From contig NW_014577230.1 of the NCBI RefSeq assembly GCF_000485595.1, positions 86,226 through 110,929 of the forward strand: a stretch of DNA of 24,704 nt, written 5' to 3'. Positions 1-10,585 of this stretch are shown here, piece after piece (within the stretch, counting starts at the first letter, position 1; every line of letters starts with the position of its first letter). The notes under the pieces were generated by a model, which worked only from the letters and a program-made list of their open reading frames with translations, was not told where the DNA came from and searched no databases. The DNA comes from Priapulus caudatus. Lineage: Eukaryota > Priapulida > Priapulimorpha > Priapulimorphida > Priapulidae. The position numbers and the translations under genes were made by a program.

Positions 1-320
1 GAGCGAGATGAGAAAAGAGAGATGAGCGAGAGAGAGAGAGCGATGCGAAGTAGAGAAGATGAGATGAGAGCGAGAGAGACGAGACTGGAGAGCGAAAGAC
101 TGGGAGAGGAGACTGAGAGCGCGAGAGAGATAAGACCCGCAAGTCACGACGGACGCAGAGAAAGAGAGAGCCAAACGCAGAGAGCAGAATGCGAGTCGAA
201 GAGAAAGAGAAGATGCGATGGCGAAGGCGAGGAGGAGAGGAGAGAGAGAGAGATGAGCGAGAGAGAGAGAGAGAACGATGAGATCGAGAGGAGAGAGGAG
301 AGAAAGGGAGGTAAGATATG
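1..320. repeat. GA-rich purine tract
   Basis: The plus strand is almost entirely A and G, mostly (GA)n with sporadic C and T interruptions. Open frames here follow from the lack of stop codons in GA repeats and I do not regard them as genes. Confidence 0.9.
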
Positions 321-323
321 CAG

Positions 324-407
324 TGAGTCAGTGGAGAGGAAATACGGGTTGCGAATGACGTCACAATGACGCACGGCCAGCACCGATGACATGATAGCGT
401 GACGTAA
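324..407. promoter_or_regulatory. AP-1/CRE-like motif cluster
   Basis: TGAGTCA (AP-1 consensus) lies at 324-330, the palindromic CRE TGACGTCA at 356-363, a half-site TGACGC at 367-372 and TGACGTAA at 400-407. Four bZIP-type sites in 84 bases of otherwise unique sequence is more than expected by chance, but no gene start is visible nearby, so a regulatory role is only inferred. Confidence 0.3.
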
Positions 408-544
408 AAGTAATGAATTGTAACAGCTCACTGGCGTTAGGTATGGAAAAAACTGACAGCAGCATTTACAGCTAGACGCCCGCCTGATGGCACGTCGCCT
501 TGCTTCTCTGTCTTCTTCTGCCTGTGGCATCTACTGTTAACCAG

Positions 545-1045
545 CTAGCAGTAGAGCAGCCAGCAGCAGCAGTAGCAGTAGCAGTAGCTGAGTGCAGTAG
601 CCTAGTTAGCCGCAGCAGCAGCATGCTAGTTAGCACGTAGCAGCAACAGTAGCAGCAGTCTAGCTAGCAGCCAGCGAGTAGCAGTAGCAAGCGAGCAGCA
701 AGCCGTAGCGTAGTTAGCTAGCAGCGTAGCATGCGTAGCAGCAACTAGTAGGCAGCAGTAGCAGCAGCAGTAAGCAGACCCAGCAGTAGCCAGTAGCAGT
801 GTAGCAGTAGCAGCAGCAGCAGCAGTATCAGTAGCAGTTTGCGAGCCAACAGTAGCAGCTAGTAGCAGGCAGCAGTTAGCAGCAGCAGTAGCAGCGAGGA
901 CCGTAGCAGGCAGTAACAGCAGCCGGTAGTAGCAGCACAGTCTGGCCAGCACGTTAGCAGCAGCCAGTAGCAGGCAGAAGCAGTAAGCTAGCAGTAACAG
1001 CGCGGTAGGTTAAGCAGCAGAGCGCAGCAGTAGCAGCACGCAGGC
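545..1045. repeat. CAG/TAG trinucleotide array
   Basis: About 500 bases of imperfect AGC-AGT units (GCAGTA and GCAGCA hexamers) with small indels that shift the phase. The reverse complement has the same CTG/CTA type as the array at 4.77-5.23 kb. The minus-strand frame rich in Leu, Ala and Cys is a repeat by-product. Confidence 0.85.
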
Positions 1046-1210
1046 AAGAAGTAGTTCCTAAAAGGTTACCATCCCAACTCTCGATACATTTTTTTTTGTG
1101 AAGCTCGGGCTTCTAGAGTTTGCTCGAACCGAGGGGCGTTTTATGGATGTATTCGTGATCGTCAAGAGCTGTTTTAGACGGCTGCTGGTTAAAACTACCT
1201 GTCTCCCACA
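1046..1210. other. Short unique spacer
   Basis: Non-repetitive sequence with a run of eight T near 1090. No gene, RNA or clear regulatory element seen. Confidence 0.5.
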
Positions 1211-1214
1211 CCAT

Positions 1215-1350
1215 CACGCGGACCACACACACAACCACACACAACACACATCACACACACAACCACACACACACACACACACACACACACATCACACTGC
1301 GCGCTGCGCCGCTGCGACACACACCACACACACACACACACACACTCAGG
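1215..1350. repeat. CA microsatellite
   Basis: (CA)n broken by a GC-rich insert (GCGCTGCGCC) near 1300. Confidence 0.9.
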
Positions 1351-1540
1351 GCACGTTACTGATATCATGCATTCTTATATATTACTATACTGTCTGGCAA
1401 TCGTCTGCAATGCATTGTAATATACTTTTGGCTGTGTGTTTCTGTCGCTCCTGGCCCGCATTCACCGCCTCTAACAGAGGGACTATGTGTGTCAGCACAG
1501 ACGTCAGCGATTTCCTACTCATGATCCTTGATGTTGCCTC

Positions 1541-1572
1541 AAATATATATATATATTATTATTATATACTAT

Positions 1573-1604
<32 letters not shown>

Positions 1605-1612
1605 ATATACTG
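1541..1612. repeat. AT microsatellite
   Basis: Nearly pure alternating (AT)n with short TTATTA interruptions. Confidence 0.9.
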
Positions 1613-1629
1613 AATATGGGCGATTTAAT

Positions 1630-2560
1630 CGTAGTCTACATCTATTGAGCGATATCTATTGACTTATTCTATCTATCTATTAATGCTATTTATTCTAATT
1701 CTATCTATCTATCTATCTATCTTACCTATCTATCGTATCTATCTATATCTATCTATCCTATCTATCGTATCTATCTATCTATCTATCGTATCTATCGATC
1801 TAGTCTATCTATCATTATCTATCTAATCTCAATCTATCCTATCTATTCTTATCTTATTATCATCTATTTATAATTATCGAATCTAATCTGTTTATCTATC
1901 TATGTAATCTATTATCTATCTATCCTATCGTATCTAATCTATACTATCTATCTATCTAATTTATCTATTATTAATCCTATTCCTATCTATTCTATCTACG
2001 TCTATTATCTATCTAGTATCTATCTATGTCTTACCGCTATCTATCTATCTCGTTATTCTTATGCTTTCTATCATGTCTCTCTGTTCTGTCTTTCTATTAT
2101 CTATCTATCTATCTATCATAATTTCTATTCTATTATATGTTTATCATATCTATCCTATGCTCTATTACTTCCAATCTATTCTTATGCTATCATATTCTGT
2201 TCTCTCTGTCTGTTTTCTATCTATCTATTTATCTATCTATCTATTTATCTTTTATATATCTATATACTTCTCTCTAATCTATCTATCGTATGCTATCCTA
2301 TTCTATCTAATCTATCCTATCTAATCTATCTATCTATCTATTCCTATCTCAGTATATTATCTTATATATCTTATCATATCTATGATCATTATCTATCCTA
2401 TCTATCTATCTTATTTATCTATTATCTTATCTAATCTATATATCTTATGATATCTAAGTCTATCCATCTATGCCATCTATCTATCTATCTACTCTATCTC
2501 ATTTTTTCTATTTATCTATTTATCTCATCTATCTTAGTCTAATTACCTAATCTTCTTGTT
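1630..2560. repeat. TATC (GATA) microsatellite array
   Basis: About 930 bases of imperfect TATC tetramers (GATA on the minus strand), with variant TATT, TAAT and TCTG units. It grades into TC-rich sequence after 2560. Open frames inside are repeat artefacts. Confidence 0.92.
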
Positions 2561-2564
2561 CTCA

Positions 2565-2795
2565 TAGTCCTGTCTTCTCTCTCTGTCTTTTCTGTTTCTC
2601 TCTCTCGCTCTCTCTCTCTCTCTTCTTCTCTCTCTTATTTTCTCTCTCATTTCTCTCTTCTCTCTCTCTTACTTTCTGTTCTTCCTCTCTACTCTCTCAT
2701 CTCTCTCAGCTCGCTCTCTTCTCTTTCTTATCTCTCTTCTCTTTCTCTCTCGTCCTCTCTCCTCTCTTTGTGTCTTATCTCTTTTCTCTCCCTCA
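2565..2795. repeat. TC-rich pyrimidine tract
   Basis: (TC)n with TTC and TCTTTC variants; the pyrimidine strand is plus. Confidence 0.9.
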
Positions 2796-3540
2796 CGAGG
2801 CCACCCATTTATATCCACCCGCGTATTCCCGCAATCCAGCAAGTCAAAAACACGAGCCGTTGATAGAACCATGCACAATGCATGTAGGACATGTAGCGAC
2901 TCGATCTCCATGTCTGTGTATATCTCGTCTACACGGTTGTGTACTCAAGCAATAAAAACGTAAATATGAAACGCGTGTCTCGAACTGAGAATATACGGAA
3001 GAGAAAGAAACTCGTAGCCGTTTTTATTTTTATTTTTTTTATTATTATTAGAAATTGGCTTATAGTTTTGTTTATATTAGGCGAAGATGTGTCTACGGCG
3101 ACGTTCGATAAGTGATGACAGAACTTAGGGAGAGGTGTTGCTTCAGTTGCAAAACTTTGAAATGTTTTTCTTATTTATACGCCTAGCTCGCGACGATAAA
3201 AACTACATTATCCTAATCATCGAATTCATCCTTCGTTTCCTTGCCAACCAAGATCGATTAGTTCATCACCGATATCGACAATTTATTTATTTTATTTATT
3301 CATTTTTTTATTTATTATTTTATTTATTATTTATGGTTTTCTTTAATTATTAATTATTTTATTATTGAGTTTTAAACACATTATAATGCACATTTGACTC
3401 TGGGAGACTGTGTACATTCTGGTCGGAGATGTACAAAGATGTCTAGATTTTGAAAAACCCTAATATTGTTTCGTGGACACGTCACATTGCACATGCCTAT
3501 GACGCCGAGCAACTGTGTAAATTTTTATCTTGGATGGTCT
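2796..3540. other. Unique AT-rich DNA, no gene seen
   Basis: A non-repetitive part ends with an AATAAA-type hexamer near 2951. Then come T-rich and TTTA-rich stretches near 3020-3055 and 3280-3360, and a non-repetitive segment 3366-3540. No credible coding frame was found. The 3366-3550 part ends in ATAATAAAATATC followed by AT repeats, which resembles the 3' tail of a retroposon, but I cannot name a family. Confidence 0.5.
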
Positions 3541-3660
3541 TGATAATAAAATATCATATCATATACAGTATGTAATATATATATATTACTAGTAATATAT
3601 TAATATATCTTATCATATATATGTGATACATATAATTATATATATCATATATCATATATA
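3541..3660. repeat. AT-rich ATATC repeat stretch
   Basis: Alternating TATA with repeated ATATCAT units leading into the hairpin at 3664. Confidence 0.75.
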
Positions 3661-3663
3661 TAA

Positions 3664-3706
3664 TATCAGGAGTAGATAATAGAGAGTCTATTATCTACTC
3701 CTGATA
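3664..3706. repeat. Perfect 20-bp inverted repeat (hairpin)
   Basis: The arms 3664-3683 and 3687-3706 are exact reverse complements, separated by the 3-base loop GAG; a few more pairs form outside after one mismatch. The stem contains the non-repetitive core CAGGAGTAGATAATAG, so it is not a by-product of the surrounding AT repeats. It could be a cruciform, the end of a foldback element, or a small RNA hairpin. Confidence 0.8.
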
Positions 3707-3711
3707 ATATA

Positions 3712-3815
3712 ATATCTCACAGTTAGCGATATATCTCACATGTACACTTTTATTATCCTTTCATGTGCTGCGCTTTTGATCATTTTATGTAAATATGCGC
3801 AATAGAAATAAATAA

Positions 3816-3847
<32 letters not shown>

Positions 3848-3855
3848 TAAAATCC
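3712..3855 (+). mobile_element. Probable LINE/SINE 3' end with AAT tail
   Basis: The segment ends in TGTAAATATGCGCAATAG, followed by AAATAAATAAAATAATAAT and more AAT repeats. A GCGCTATA-type motif followed by AAATAAA and short tandem repeats is the usual 3' tail of L2-clade LINEs and the SINEs that borrow it. No reverse-transcriptase frame is visible upstream, so only a short tail is claimed. Confidence 0.4.
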
Positions 3856-3949
3856 ACCTAATGTAATCTGCTAGACACGCTACAATGCAAGGCTTTGAAG
3901 GTAATAATACTTTACCCATTACTCGTATAATCGCCATATACATATGTTT

Positions 3950-4520
3950 GTTGTTGTTTTTGTTGTTGTTGTTGTTTGTGATACCGTGCCTCTTCTTCGT
4001 GGACTCTGCCCCCCTCTCTCACTCACTCTAGCCACACACGCCACGTATAACACCCACCATTTCGATACTCTCTTTTCACGTACTTCCACGTTGCGAACAT
4101 GCTTACAGACACTTGCTCACAGGCACTCTTTATTCTTGTTGTTTGTGCACAGCGGTGTGCGTACGGTGTACTTGTGTGTTGCAAAGGAGCATTTGAACGG
4201 CATTTACAGGAAATTATCGGCAATAATCGTCGAAAGAGAGTAGAGAAACATTAAGACAATGGTGGTACAGTAAATACATTTCGTGTTTATTTACCATCAT
4301 TTTACTATTGAAACGTTCCAAGTGCCTGTGAACTTGCTGAACATTGTCTCCCGCTCAACGTATCACCCACCATTTTTTCCCGGTATGTATATTTGTAGTT
4401 GTTTATTATACCTTACCTCTACCTCGTAGATTCTGCCCTTCCCCACTCTCTCTAGCCACACACGCCACGTAACACCTACCATTTTTGCCATCTTTGTTTG
4501 TTTGTTGTTTATGATACCGT
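3950..4520. repeat. Local tandem repeat with TTGTTTATGATACC units
   Basis: A unit with a TTGTTGTTT lead, a GATACCGT-like core, a TCGTGGACTCTGCC-like block, CCACACACGCCACGTA and CACC(C/T)ACCATT occurs at about 3955-4060. It recurs at about 4380-4485, and its start recurs at about 4494-4520. CACCCACCATT also recurs at 4362. Copies are diverged by substitutions and small indels. Confidence 0.65.
4123..4332 (+). repeat. Dispersed repeat, copy 1
   Basis: This segment aligns along its length with 11910-12125: both start GCAC..CTTTATTCTT, then GTTTGT(G/A)CACAG, GCGTACGGT, GTGTTGCA, GGAGCAT, TGAACGGCA, TTATTTACCATCATTT and CCAAGTG. Identity looks roughly 75-80 percent by eye. No protein-like frame is conserved between the copies, so this is most likely a non-autonomous transposon or other dispersed repeat. 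Confidence 0.7.
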
Positions 4521-4764
4521 ACTTTGTTGTTCCGGACGTTGCGGACTTTGTATCACTCTCGCTCTATGTACGTCTATATCCACATTCACGATTACGATTA
4601 CGATCTTAATTCCACGTGTATTCACGAGTCGATCATTCACGCGTCCGTCGTTCGTCTGCCTGGGTTGGAAATGGCGGGCATACGGCAGTGCCAGAGAGAG
4701 AGGATCTGCTCTGTGTATACACGTGTGAGTAAGTGTGTGTGCTTGGTGTTAACGTCAGCAAGCA

Positions 4765-5187
4765 CTCGCATGCTGCTGCTGGTGCTGCTGGTACTGCTGG
4801 TGATTGTGGTGATGGTGATGCTGCTGCTGCTGCTGCTGGTGGTGGTGGTAGTGGTGGTGGCGATGGTGACGGTGATGCTGCTGCTGCTGCTGCTACTACT
4901 ACTATTACTACTACTACTACTTCTGCTACTACTGCTGCTGCTGCTACTGCTACTGGTGTGGTGGTGCTGCTACTACTGCTGCTGCTNTGTCGGTCGGTGC
5001 TGCTACTACTTGCTGATGCTACTATGCTACTGCCTGCTGCTGCTGCAGCCGCTGCTGCCGTTACTGCGACTGCTACTGCTACTGCTACTGCCTACTGTGC
5101 TGTTACTGCTATGGCTTACTGATACCTGCTACTGCTACTGCCTATGCTCTGCCTGCTGCTACTGCCTACTGCTACTCTACTGCTGCT

Positions 5188-5218
<31 letters not shown>

Positions 5219-5232
5219 CTACTGCTACTGAT
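4765..5232. repeat. CTG/CTA trinucleotide array
   Basis: About 470 bases of mixed CTG, CTA, GTG and ACT triplets with local GGT and GAT variants; one undetermined base at 4987. The overlapping Leu-rich and Ala/Thr-rich frames are stop-poor translations of the repeat rather than genes. Confidence 0.9.
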
Positions 5233-5395
5233 ACGGCGCTGCATGATTCTGTGTGTTCCCTTCTCTCGATTCTGCTTATTATCTTTAGGTGGCGCGAGAG
5301 AATAAATCTGTAACTTTTATTGTGCGCGTAACTTTCGATGTAGTGCATGCAAGGACAAAACTGATGCGGGCGAGCTGGGCAAGGAAGGACTCAAC
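5233..5395. other. Unique spacer
   Basis: Non-repetitive DNA between the CTG array and the GA minisatellite; nothing recognised. Confidence 0.5.
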
Positions 5396-5399
5396 GTTG

Positions 5400-5623
5400 A
5401 CTGACGACGAGGGAGGAAGAAGAAGAAGAAGAGGCAATGAGTGGTAAGAGGGGAGTGAGGAAAGGAAGCAAGCAGTGAGTGATAGAGGGAGGGGAAAGGA
5501 AGCAAGCGGTGAGTGATAGAGAGAGAGGAAATACAGCAAGCAGTGAGTGATTAAGGGAGATGAAAGACAGCAGGCAGGAAGTGGTTGAGAGAGAGAGAAA
5601 AAAGAAAGCAAGCAGTGAGTGAT

Positions 5624-5676
<53 letters not shown>

Positions 5677-6470
5677 GAGAGAGATGATGAGAGAGAGAGA
5701 GAGAGAAGCAAGCAGTGAGTGATAGAGGGAGAGGAAAGACAGCAGGCAGTGAGTGGTTGAAAGAGAGAGAGAGGAAAGGAAGCAAGCAGTGAGTGACTAG
5801 AGAGAAGAAGAAAGATCCGAGACTGAGAGAGACGTATGGAGCGACTGAGAGACGGGAGAGAGATGACGAGAGAATAGAAGAGAGAGGAGAAGCAAAAGTT
5901 ACGTGAGTGATCAGAGAGAGAGAGGAGAGAGGATGCAGAGAGAGAGAGGGGAGAGAAGAGGAGAGAGAGGAGGAGAGGATGCGAGAGATGAGAGGAAGCA
6001 AGCAGTGAGTGATAGAGGGAGGTTGAGGAAGCAAAGCAGGCGAGTGATAGAGGGGAGGTGGAAGGGAAAAAAGAAGCAGTGAGTGATAGAGGGAAGGGAA
6101 AAAAAGAAGCAGTGAGTGATAGAGGGAAGGGGAAAAAAGAAGCAGTGAGTGATAGAGGGAAGGGAAAAAAAGAAGCAGTGAGTGATAGAGGGAGGGGAAA
6201 AAAGGAAGCAGTGAGTGATAGAGGGAGGGGGAAAAAGGAAGCAGTGAGTGATAGCAGGAGGGGGAAGGAAGCAAGCAGTGAGTGATGGAGGGAGAGGAAA
6301 GGAATCAAGGGAATGAATGGGCAGCGAGATGATGAGAGAACCCAGTAGTTGAGAGTGATAGAAGGAGGTTAGAGAACCAAGAAGTAGGAAGTGATAGAGA
6401 GAGGTGGGAGAACCAGAAGTAGGGAGTAAGAGTGAGTGAGAGAGAAAGAGGGGGAGGACTGCGAGATATA
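5400..6470. repeat. GA-rich minisatellite domain
   Basis: Purine-rich plus strand built on degenerate units of AAGCAAGCAGTGAGTGATAG followed by GA-rich filler, with pure (GA)n in 5628-5705. Long minus-strand frames (195 to 329 codons) are Ser/Leu/Pro-rich translations of this repeat. They lack any domain and overlap in several frames, so I do not call them genes. Confidence 0.85.
6045..6290. repeat. 33-bp tandem minisatellite
   Basis: The core GCAGTGAGTGATAGAGGG recurs with exactly 33-base spacing: its first C is at 6077, 6110, 6143, 6176, 6209 and 6242, with a looser copy on each side. Because 33 is a multiple of 3, the array is open as an 11-residue repeat on both strands. Nothing else supports coding. 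Confidence 0.9.
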
Positions 6471-6479
6471 TTAGACAGA

Positions 6480-7040
6480 GGGATAGAGACAAAGCCATAA
6501 TTATTCATATTCTTCTGTAATTATTTACCCCTTGATATCGCATGAGAATAGTCACTATCAACACTAACGTGCTGATAAGGGGGAGAGATGCTGGTATGTG
6601 TACCAAAGTGACAATAGCAATGATGTGTGTACCAAACTGACAGTAGCACTAGCTACCCACATAGGTAACGCTCGTGGAATGCGCACGTATATCCAAACTG
6701 ACGTACCAACAAATACAAGACGATAATTGACAATATAAATGTAAGATAAGGTAGGAGGCATAAGTTACAATAATATACAATACAAGCTGAGGTGCAAGTA
6801 CAAAGCGATAAGATAATATCAGGATAATATAAATGTAAGATGTATTTACGATACAAGGTTTACGTACATAAAACCCACGCCTCCCTGTACATGTACTCTC
6901 CAACACAGAGCGTACGTACAGCATAAGGGGGATACACTGACGATACAACCGCACGCACGCGCACGGAGATGTAGTAAGAAGTATATAGTAAGTACATCGA
7001 GCTAAAAATACTGCAGGCACGTGTGAGTATAGCAGCAGCA
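6480..7040. other. Unique DNA with short local duplications, no gene
   Basis: Contains a near-duplicate of TGTGTACCAAA(G/C)TGACA(A/G)TAGCA at about 6596-6645 and a duplicated (C/T)AATATAAATGTAAGAT at about 6733 and 6826. No convincing ORF. Minus-strand frames here extend out of the neighbouring CA tract. Confidence 0.5.
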
Positions 7041-7044
7041 GAGA

Positions 7045-7456
7045 CAGCAGCAGCACACGCACACTCACACACAAACACACAGACACACACACACACACAC
7101 ACAACACACACACAATCACACAAAACCACACACATACACACACACACACACACACCACACACACACATGCACACACACACATACGCGCGCACACACAACG
7201 CACACACAGCCCAGACACCGCACGTGCACACACACACACGTGCTACACACGCACGCAAGCTACACACACACGCGCGAAACACACACACACCAATCGCCCG
7301 CACAGACACACACAACAGGCCACAACCAACGCGCGCAGCACACACACAACGGGGACCAGCACGGCACACGTACACACACACACACCACACACACACCCAA
7401 CAGCACAACGCAGCGCGCGCAGGGCGACGGCGCGCACACATGCTCTCACACGCACT

Positions 7457-7492
<36 letters not shown>

Positions 7493-7580
7493 AACAAGCC
7501 ACACAAACACCCACAACACATATACCATTATACATACACATACACCCCCCCAACGGGCCCACACAACTACACACACATCG
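7045..7580. repeat. CA-rich microsatellite domain
   Basis: (CA)n with frequent CG, GCGC and CAACA interruptions, including an uninterrupted CA run at about 7458-7490. The His/Thr-rich plus frames and Cys/Val-rich minus frames are repeat by-products. Confidence 0.9.
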
Positions 7581-7850
7581 CGATGTTTGCAAACACATGT
7601 TAAATGTGAAGCGACTCAGGTATATAGCGCAGCGGAAGGCGATTACGCCTGAATGACTGGCTGGCTAAGGTTGGTCTGGGGCGGTGGATATAGGGCTTTC
7701 TTCTTAAGTCCAGCCAAGGAGAGGGATTACGGGCGTAAGGAGGGGAGCTTAGCGGCTAGCTGCACGCTGCGCCACCTGCTTTCCGTTCGCGGGGATTTAC
7801 GTGCGTCCGCGTGCGGCATGGACTGTGAGGCGGAAACAAAAACGGAGAAA
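7581..7850. other. Unique GC-moderate island
   Basis: Non-repetitive sequence between CA and GA tracts. I looked for tRNA-like cloverleaf and coding signals and saw none. Confidence 0.45.
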
Positions 7851-7854
7851 TATA

Positions 7855-7856
7855 GA

Positions 7857-7902
<46 letters not shown>

Positions 7903-8124
7903 ATAAGAGAGAGAGAGACAGAGCACAGAGAGAGAGAGAGAGGGGGAGGGAGAGAGGGAGAGAGAGAGCGAGAGAGAGAGAGCGCTAGAGAGAGAGAAAG
8001 AGAGAGCGCTAGAGAGAGAGACAGAGACAGAGAGACGGAGAGAGAGAGAGATAGGGGGGGAGGGAGAGAGAGAGGGAGGAGGAGAGAGTAGCTAGGAGGA
8101 GAGAGTGAGACAAGAGAGAGCAGA

Positions 8125-8156
<32 letters not shown>

Positions 8157-8312
8157 AGTAGAGAGAGAGAAACGACAAGAAGAGAAGAGAGAGAGCGAGA
8201 GAGAGAGAGAAAGTAATGGAAGACAGCAAGATAGGGGGTAGAAATGAATACAAGAGAGAGGGGGAAAGACAGAGCGAGCGAGATATAGAGATTAAGGGAG
8301 GGAACGATAAGA

Positions 8313-8360
<48 letters not shown>

Positions 8361-8550
8361 AAGAGAGAGACACATACACACACAGATGGAGAGCCAGACA
8401 GTGAGAGTTGAAGAGAGAGACAGAAAGTGAGAGTTGGAGTAAAAGAGAAAGATAGAGAGAGAGAAAGAGTGAGAGAGAGAGAGAGAAGAGACAGAGAGCG
8501 TGAGAGGAGAGACGGAGAGAGAAGAGGGAGGTGAGAGATAGAGAAGGGCA
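7855..8550. repeat. GA-rich purine tract
   Basis: About 700 bases of (GA)n with AGCGCTAGAG and GGGGGAGGGA variants; the plus strand is purine. A short CACACA patch sits at about 8370-8383. Confidence 0.92.
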
Positions 8551-9050
8551 CAGACGAAGGTCAGGTTCTCCTCTGTTAAACTCTCCAGCACCTCCTTAAT
8601 CCCTATCAGCCCGAATATCCAACACATTTCCAGCTGAAAATCTATACCTATAGTAACAAAAAAGCGAACCCTAGGATATCAACGCAAGATAATCTTCCAG
8701 ATCTTACATCTTACATCTTACATCTTACGTAGCGAGAGAAAATCTCCTCAGATAGTTTATAAAACAATCTTGAGGCATTTGACTTTTTTTCTGAGGGACA
8801 GGAGTGACGGATGACGCGCCCAGCTACCGCTCGCGCGAAATTTCCCGGAAATAAACAGCAAAAATGGCAGCGCGATACAGTACGATACCATTGCGATACA
8901 GTACGATACAGAAACGCGATCGTGAGAGAGAACACGCGATAACAAAAACAATATAGTTTGATCGCTTCTATATCTTGAATCGCTGATAGAAGCAGTTCGA
9001 TCTTTCGATCTTTCGATCTTTCGACTACTGATTTGAATGGCGCAAGTAAC
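8551..9050. other. Unique DNA with short tandem motifs
   Basis: Mostly non-repetitive. Contains CTTACAT repeated about four times at 8702-8730, several GCGATACAGTACGATAC-like units at 8870-8912, and TTCGATC three times at 8995-9024. No gene recognised. Confidence 0.6.
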
Positions 9051-9215
9051 AAAAACACACACGCACACGCGCGCGCGCACAAGACACACTACGCGCGCCA
9101 CGCCGCTACGCAGGGGCTCAAACACGCAGCACGCACCGCACTGCACGGACGAGACGCGCACACACGCCACAGGCGACACACACACATGCACGCAACACGC
9201 GTACGCACACTCTCT
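9050..9215. repeat. CA/CG-rich tract
   Basis: Alternating CA and CG dinucleotides with frequent ACGC interruptions. Confidence 0.8.
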
Positions 9216-9294
9216 TTTTAACATATTACTATTGGTTATACGTAAATGTCCTTGACCAATTGAGCGGTGAGTTACACGAAAAAAATATTAGCTC

Positions 9295-9295
<1 letters not shown>

Positions 9296-9350
<55 letters not shown>

Positions 9351-9400
9351 TATATTATATATATATATAGTATATATATATATATATAATATATATCTTT
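9296..9400. repeat. TC then AT microsatellite
   Basis: Pure (TC)n at about 9296-9342 passes directly into (AT)n at about 9343-9397, then back to TC. Confidence 0.9.
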
Positions 9401-9503
9401 CTCTCTCTCTCACCTGCCTCTCTCTCTGTCTGCTCTCCTCTCGTCTCTCTGCTTTCTGCTCTGCTCTCTCTCTCGTCTCTCCTTCTTTTTCTCCTCTCTT
9501 CTT

Positions 9504-9540
<37 letters not shown>

Positions 9541-10440
9541 TCTCTCTTCGGTCTCTCATCTCCTGCTCCTCTGCTCTCTTCTCTCTCTCTCCTCTCTCTA
9601 GCTCCTCTCTCTCTCTGCTCTTTCGCAAGCTCTCATCTCTATCTTTCTCATCGGCAAGTAGTCTATCTCTCATCCTCTGTCTACGCTCTCACGTTTCCTA
9701 GCCTCTCTAACCCCCCTCTTCTTGTCTGCTGCGTGCTCTCTCTTTCTCCTCTCTCTCTTTCTCATCTCCTCTCACTCATCCTCTTCTCTCTATCTTCTCT
9801 CCTTTCCACGCTTTACTCCGCTCTCTCACCTACCGTATCCTCATTCTCTGCTGTCTCTGCGTCCTCCACCTTTACCCTCTCTCACGCCTACCCTCCCCTA
9901 CTCTGCTCTCTCTCTCGATCTCTGGCTTTCTTCACCTTACCCCGCTCTCTCAACCCTACCCCTCTCTCTCTGTCTCTGGCCCGTCTCCAAGAGACCTTTT
10001 ACCCCTCTCTCACCCTACTCCCCCCCTCTCTCTCTCTCTCTGCTTCTTCCATCCACGTTTAACCATCTCTCACCTACCGCCCCCCGCCTTCTCTCTCTCT
10101 AGTGCTTTCTCACCTTTACCCTATCTCTCACCCTACGCTTCTCTTCTCTCTCTCTCTTTCTCTCTCCTCTATAGCTCTTTCTCTCTCTCTCGTCTCTCTC
10201 CTCTCTGCTTCCCCCTTTACCCCTCTCTCACCCTACCCCACTCTCTCTCTCTCTGCCTTTCCACTTTACCTTTCTCACCCCTACCACCCCGCTCCTCTCT
10301 TCATTCTCTCATCGAGTCTCTCTCTCTCTCTCTCTCGCCTTCTCTCTCTCTCTGCCTTCCCCATTTACCCATCTCTCATCCTACCGTCTCTCTCTCTCTA
10401 TGTCTCTGCCTTCCCTCCTTTACCCTTCTCTTACACCTCT
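9400..10440. repeat. TC-rich domain with CTCTCACCCTACC minisatellite
   Basis: 9400-9720 is TC-rich. From about 9800 a longer degenerate unit recurs about eight times: TTTACCC, then TCTCTCACCCTACC, then (TC)n, then TGCCTTCC. Spacing is about 50 to 110 bases, varying with the TC run. Ser/Leu/Pro-rich frames here are repeat by-products. Confidence 0.75.
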
Positions 10441-10545
10441 CTCTATTAGTTCGCATGTTTTTCAATGGCGCACGCAGTGCTGGGGTTTCTCATCGCGATG
10501 GAAAAACAGCGAGTTCTCGACGTGCGCGAGTACGCCTCTGTCTTT
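10441..10545. other. Unique island in TC domain
   Basis: About 100 bases of non-repetitive DNA flanked by TC repeats; no function recognised. Confidence 0.45.
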
Positions 10546-10546
10546 T

Positions 10547-10585
<39 letters not shown>

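Noticed and set aside
1660-2560. Regularly spaced repeats considered as a CRISPR array
   Set aside because: Four-base units with no unique spacers of constant length; a GATA microsatellite.
4524-5231. Poly-Leu membrane-like ORF and poly-Ala ORF
   Set aside because: Triplet-repeat translations; the apparent membrane segment is just CTG/CTA repeats.
5285-6498. Overlapping long minus-strand frames (up to 329 codons), Ser/Leu/Pro/His-rich
   Set aside because: Direct translations of the GA minisatellite in several frames at once, with no domain and no start context.
6860-7652. Cys/Val-rich and His/Thr-rich frames that resemble cysteine-rich peptides
   Set aside because: They arise from (CA)n/(GT)n in alternate frames and end where the repeat ends.
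7600-7850. Possible tRNA or small RNA in the unique island
   Set aside because: No acceptor stem, T-loop or anticodon arm could be assembled by eye.
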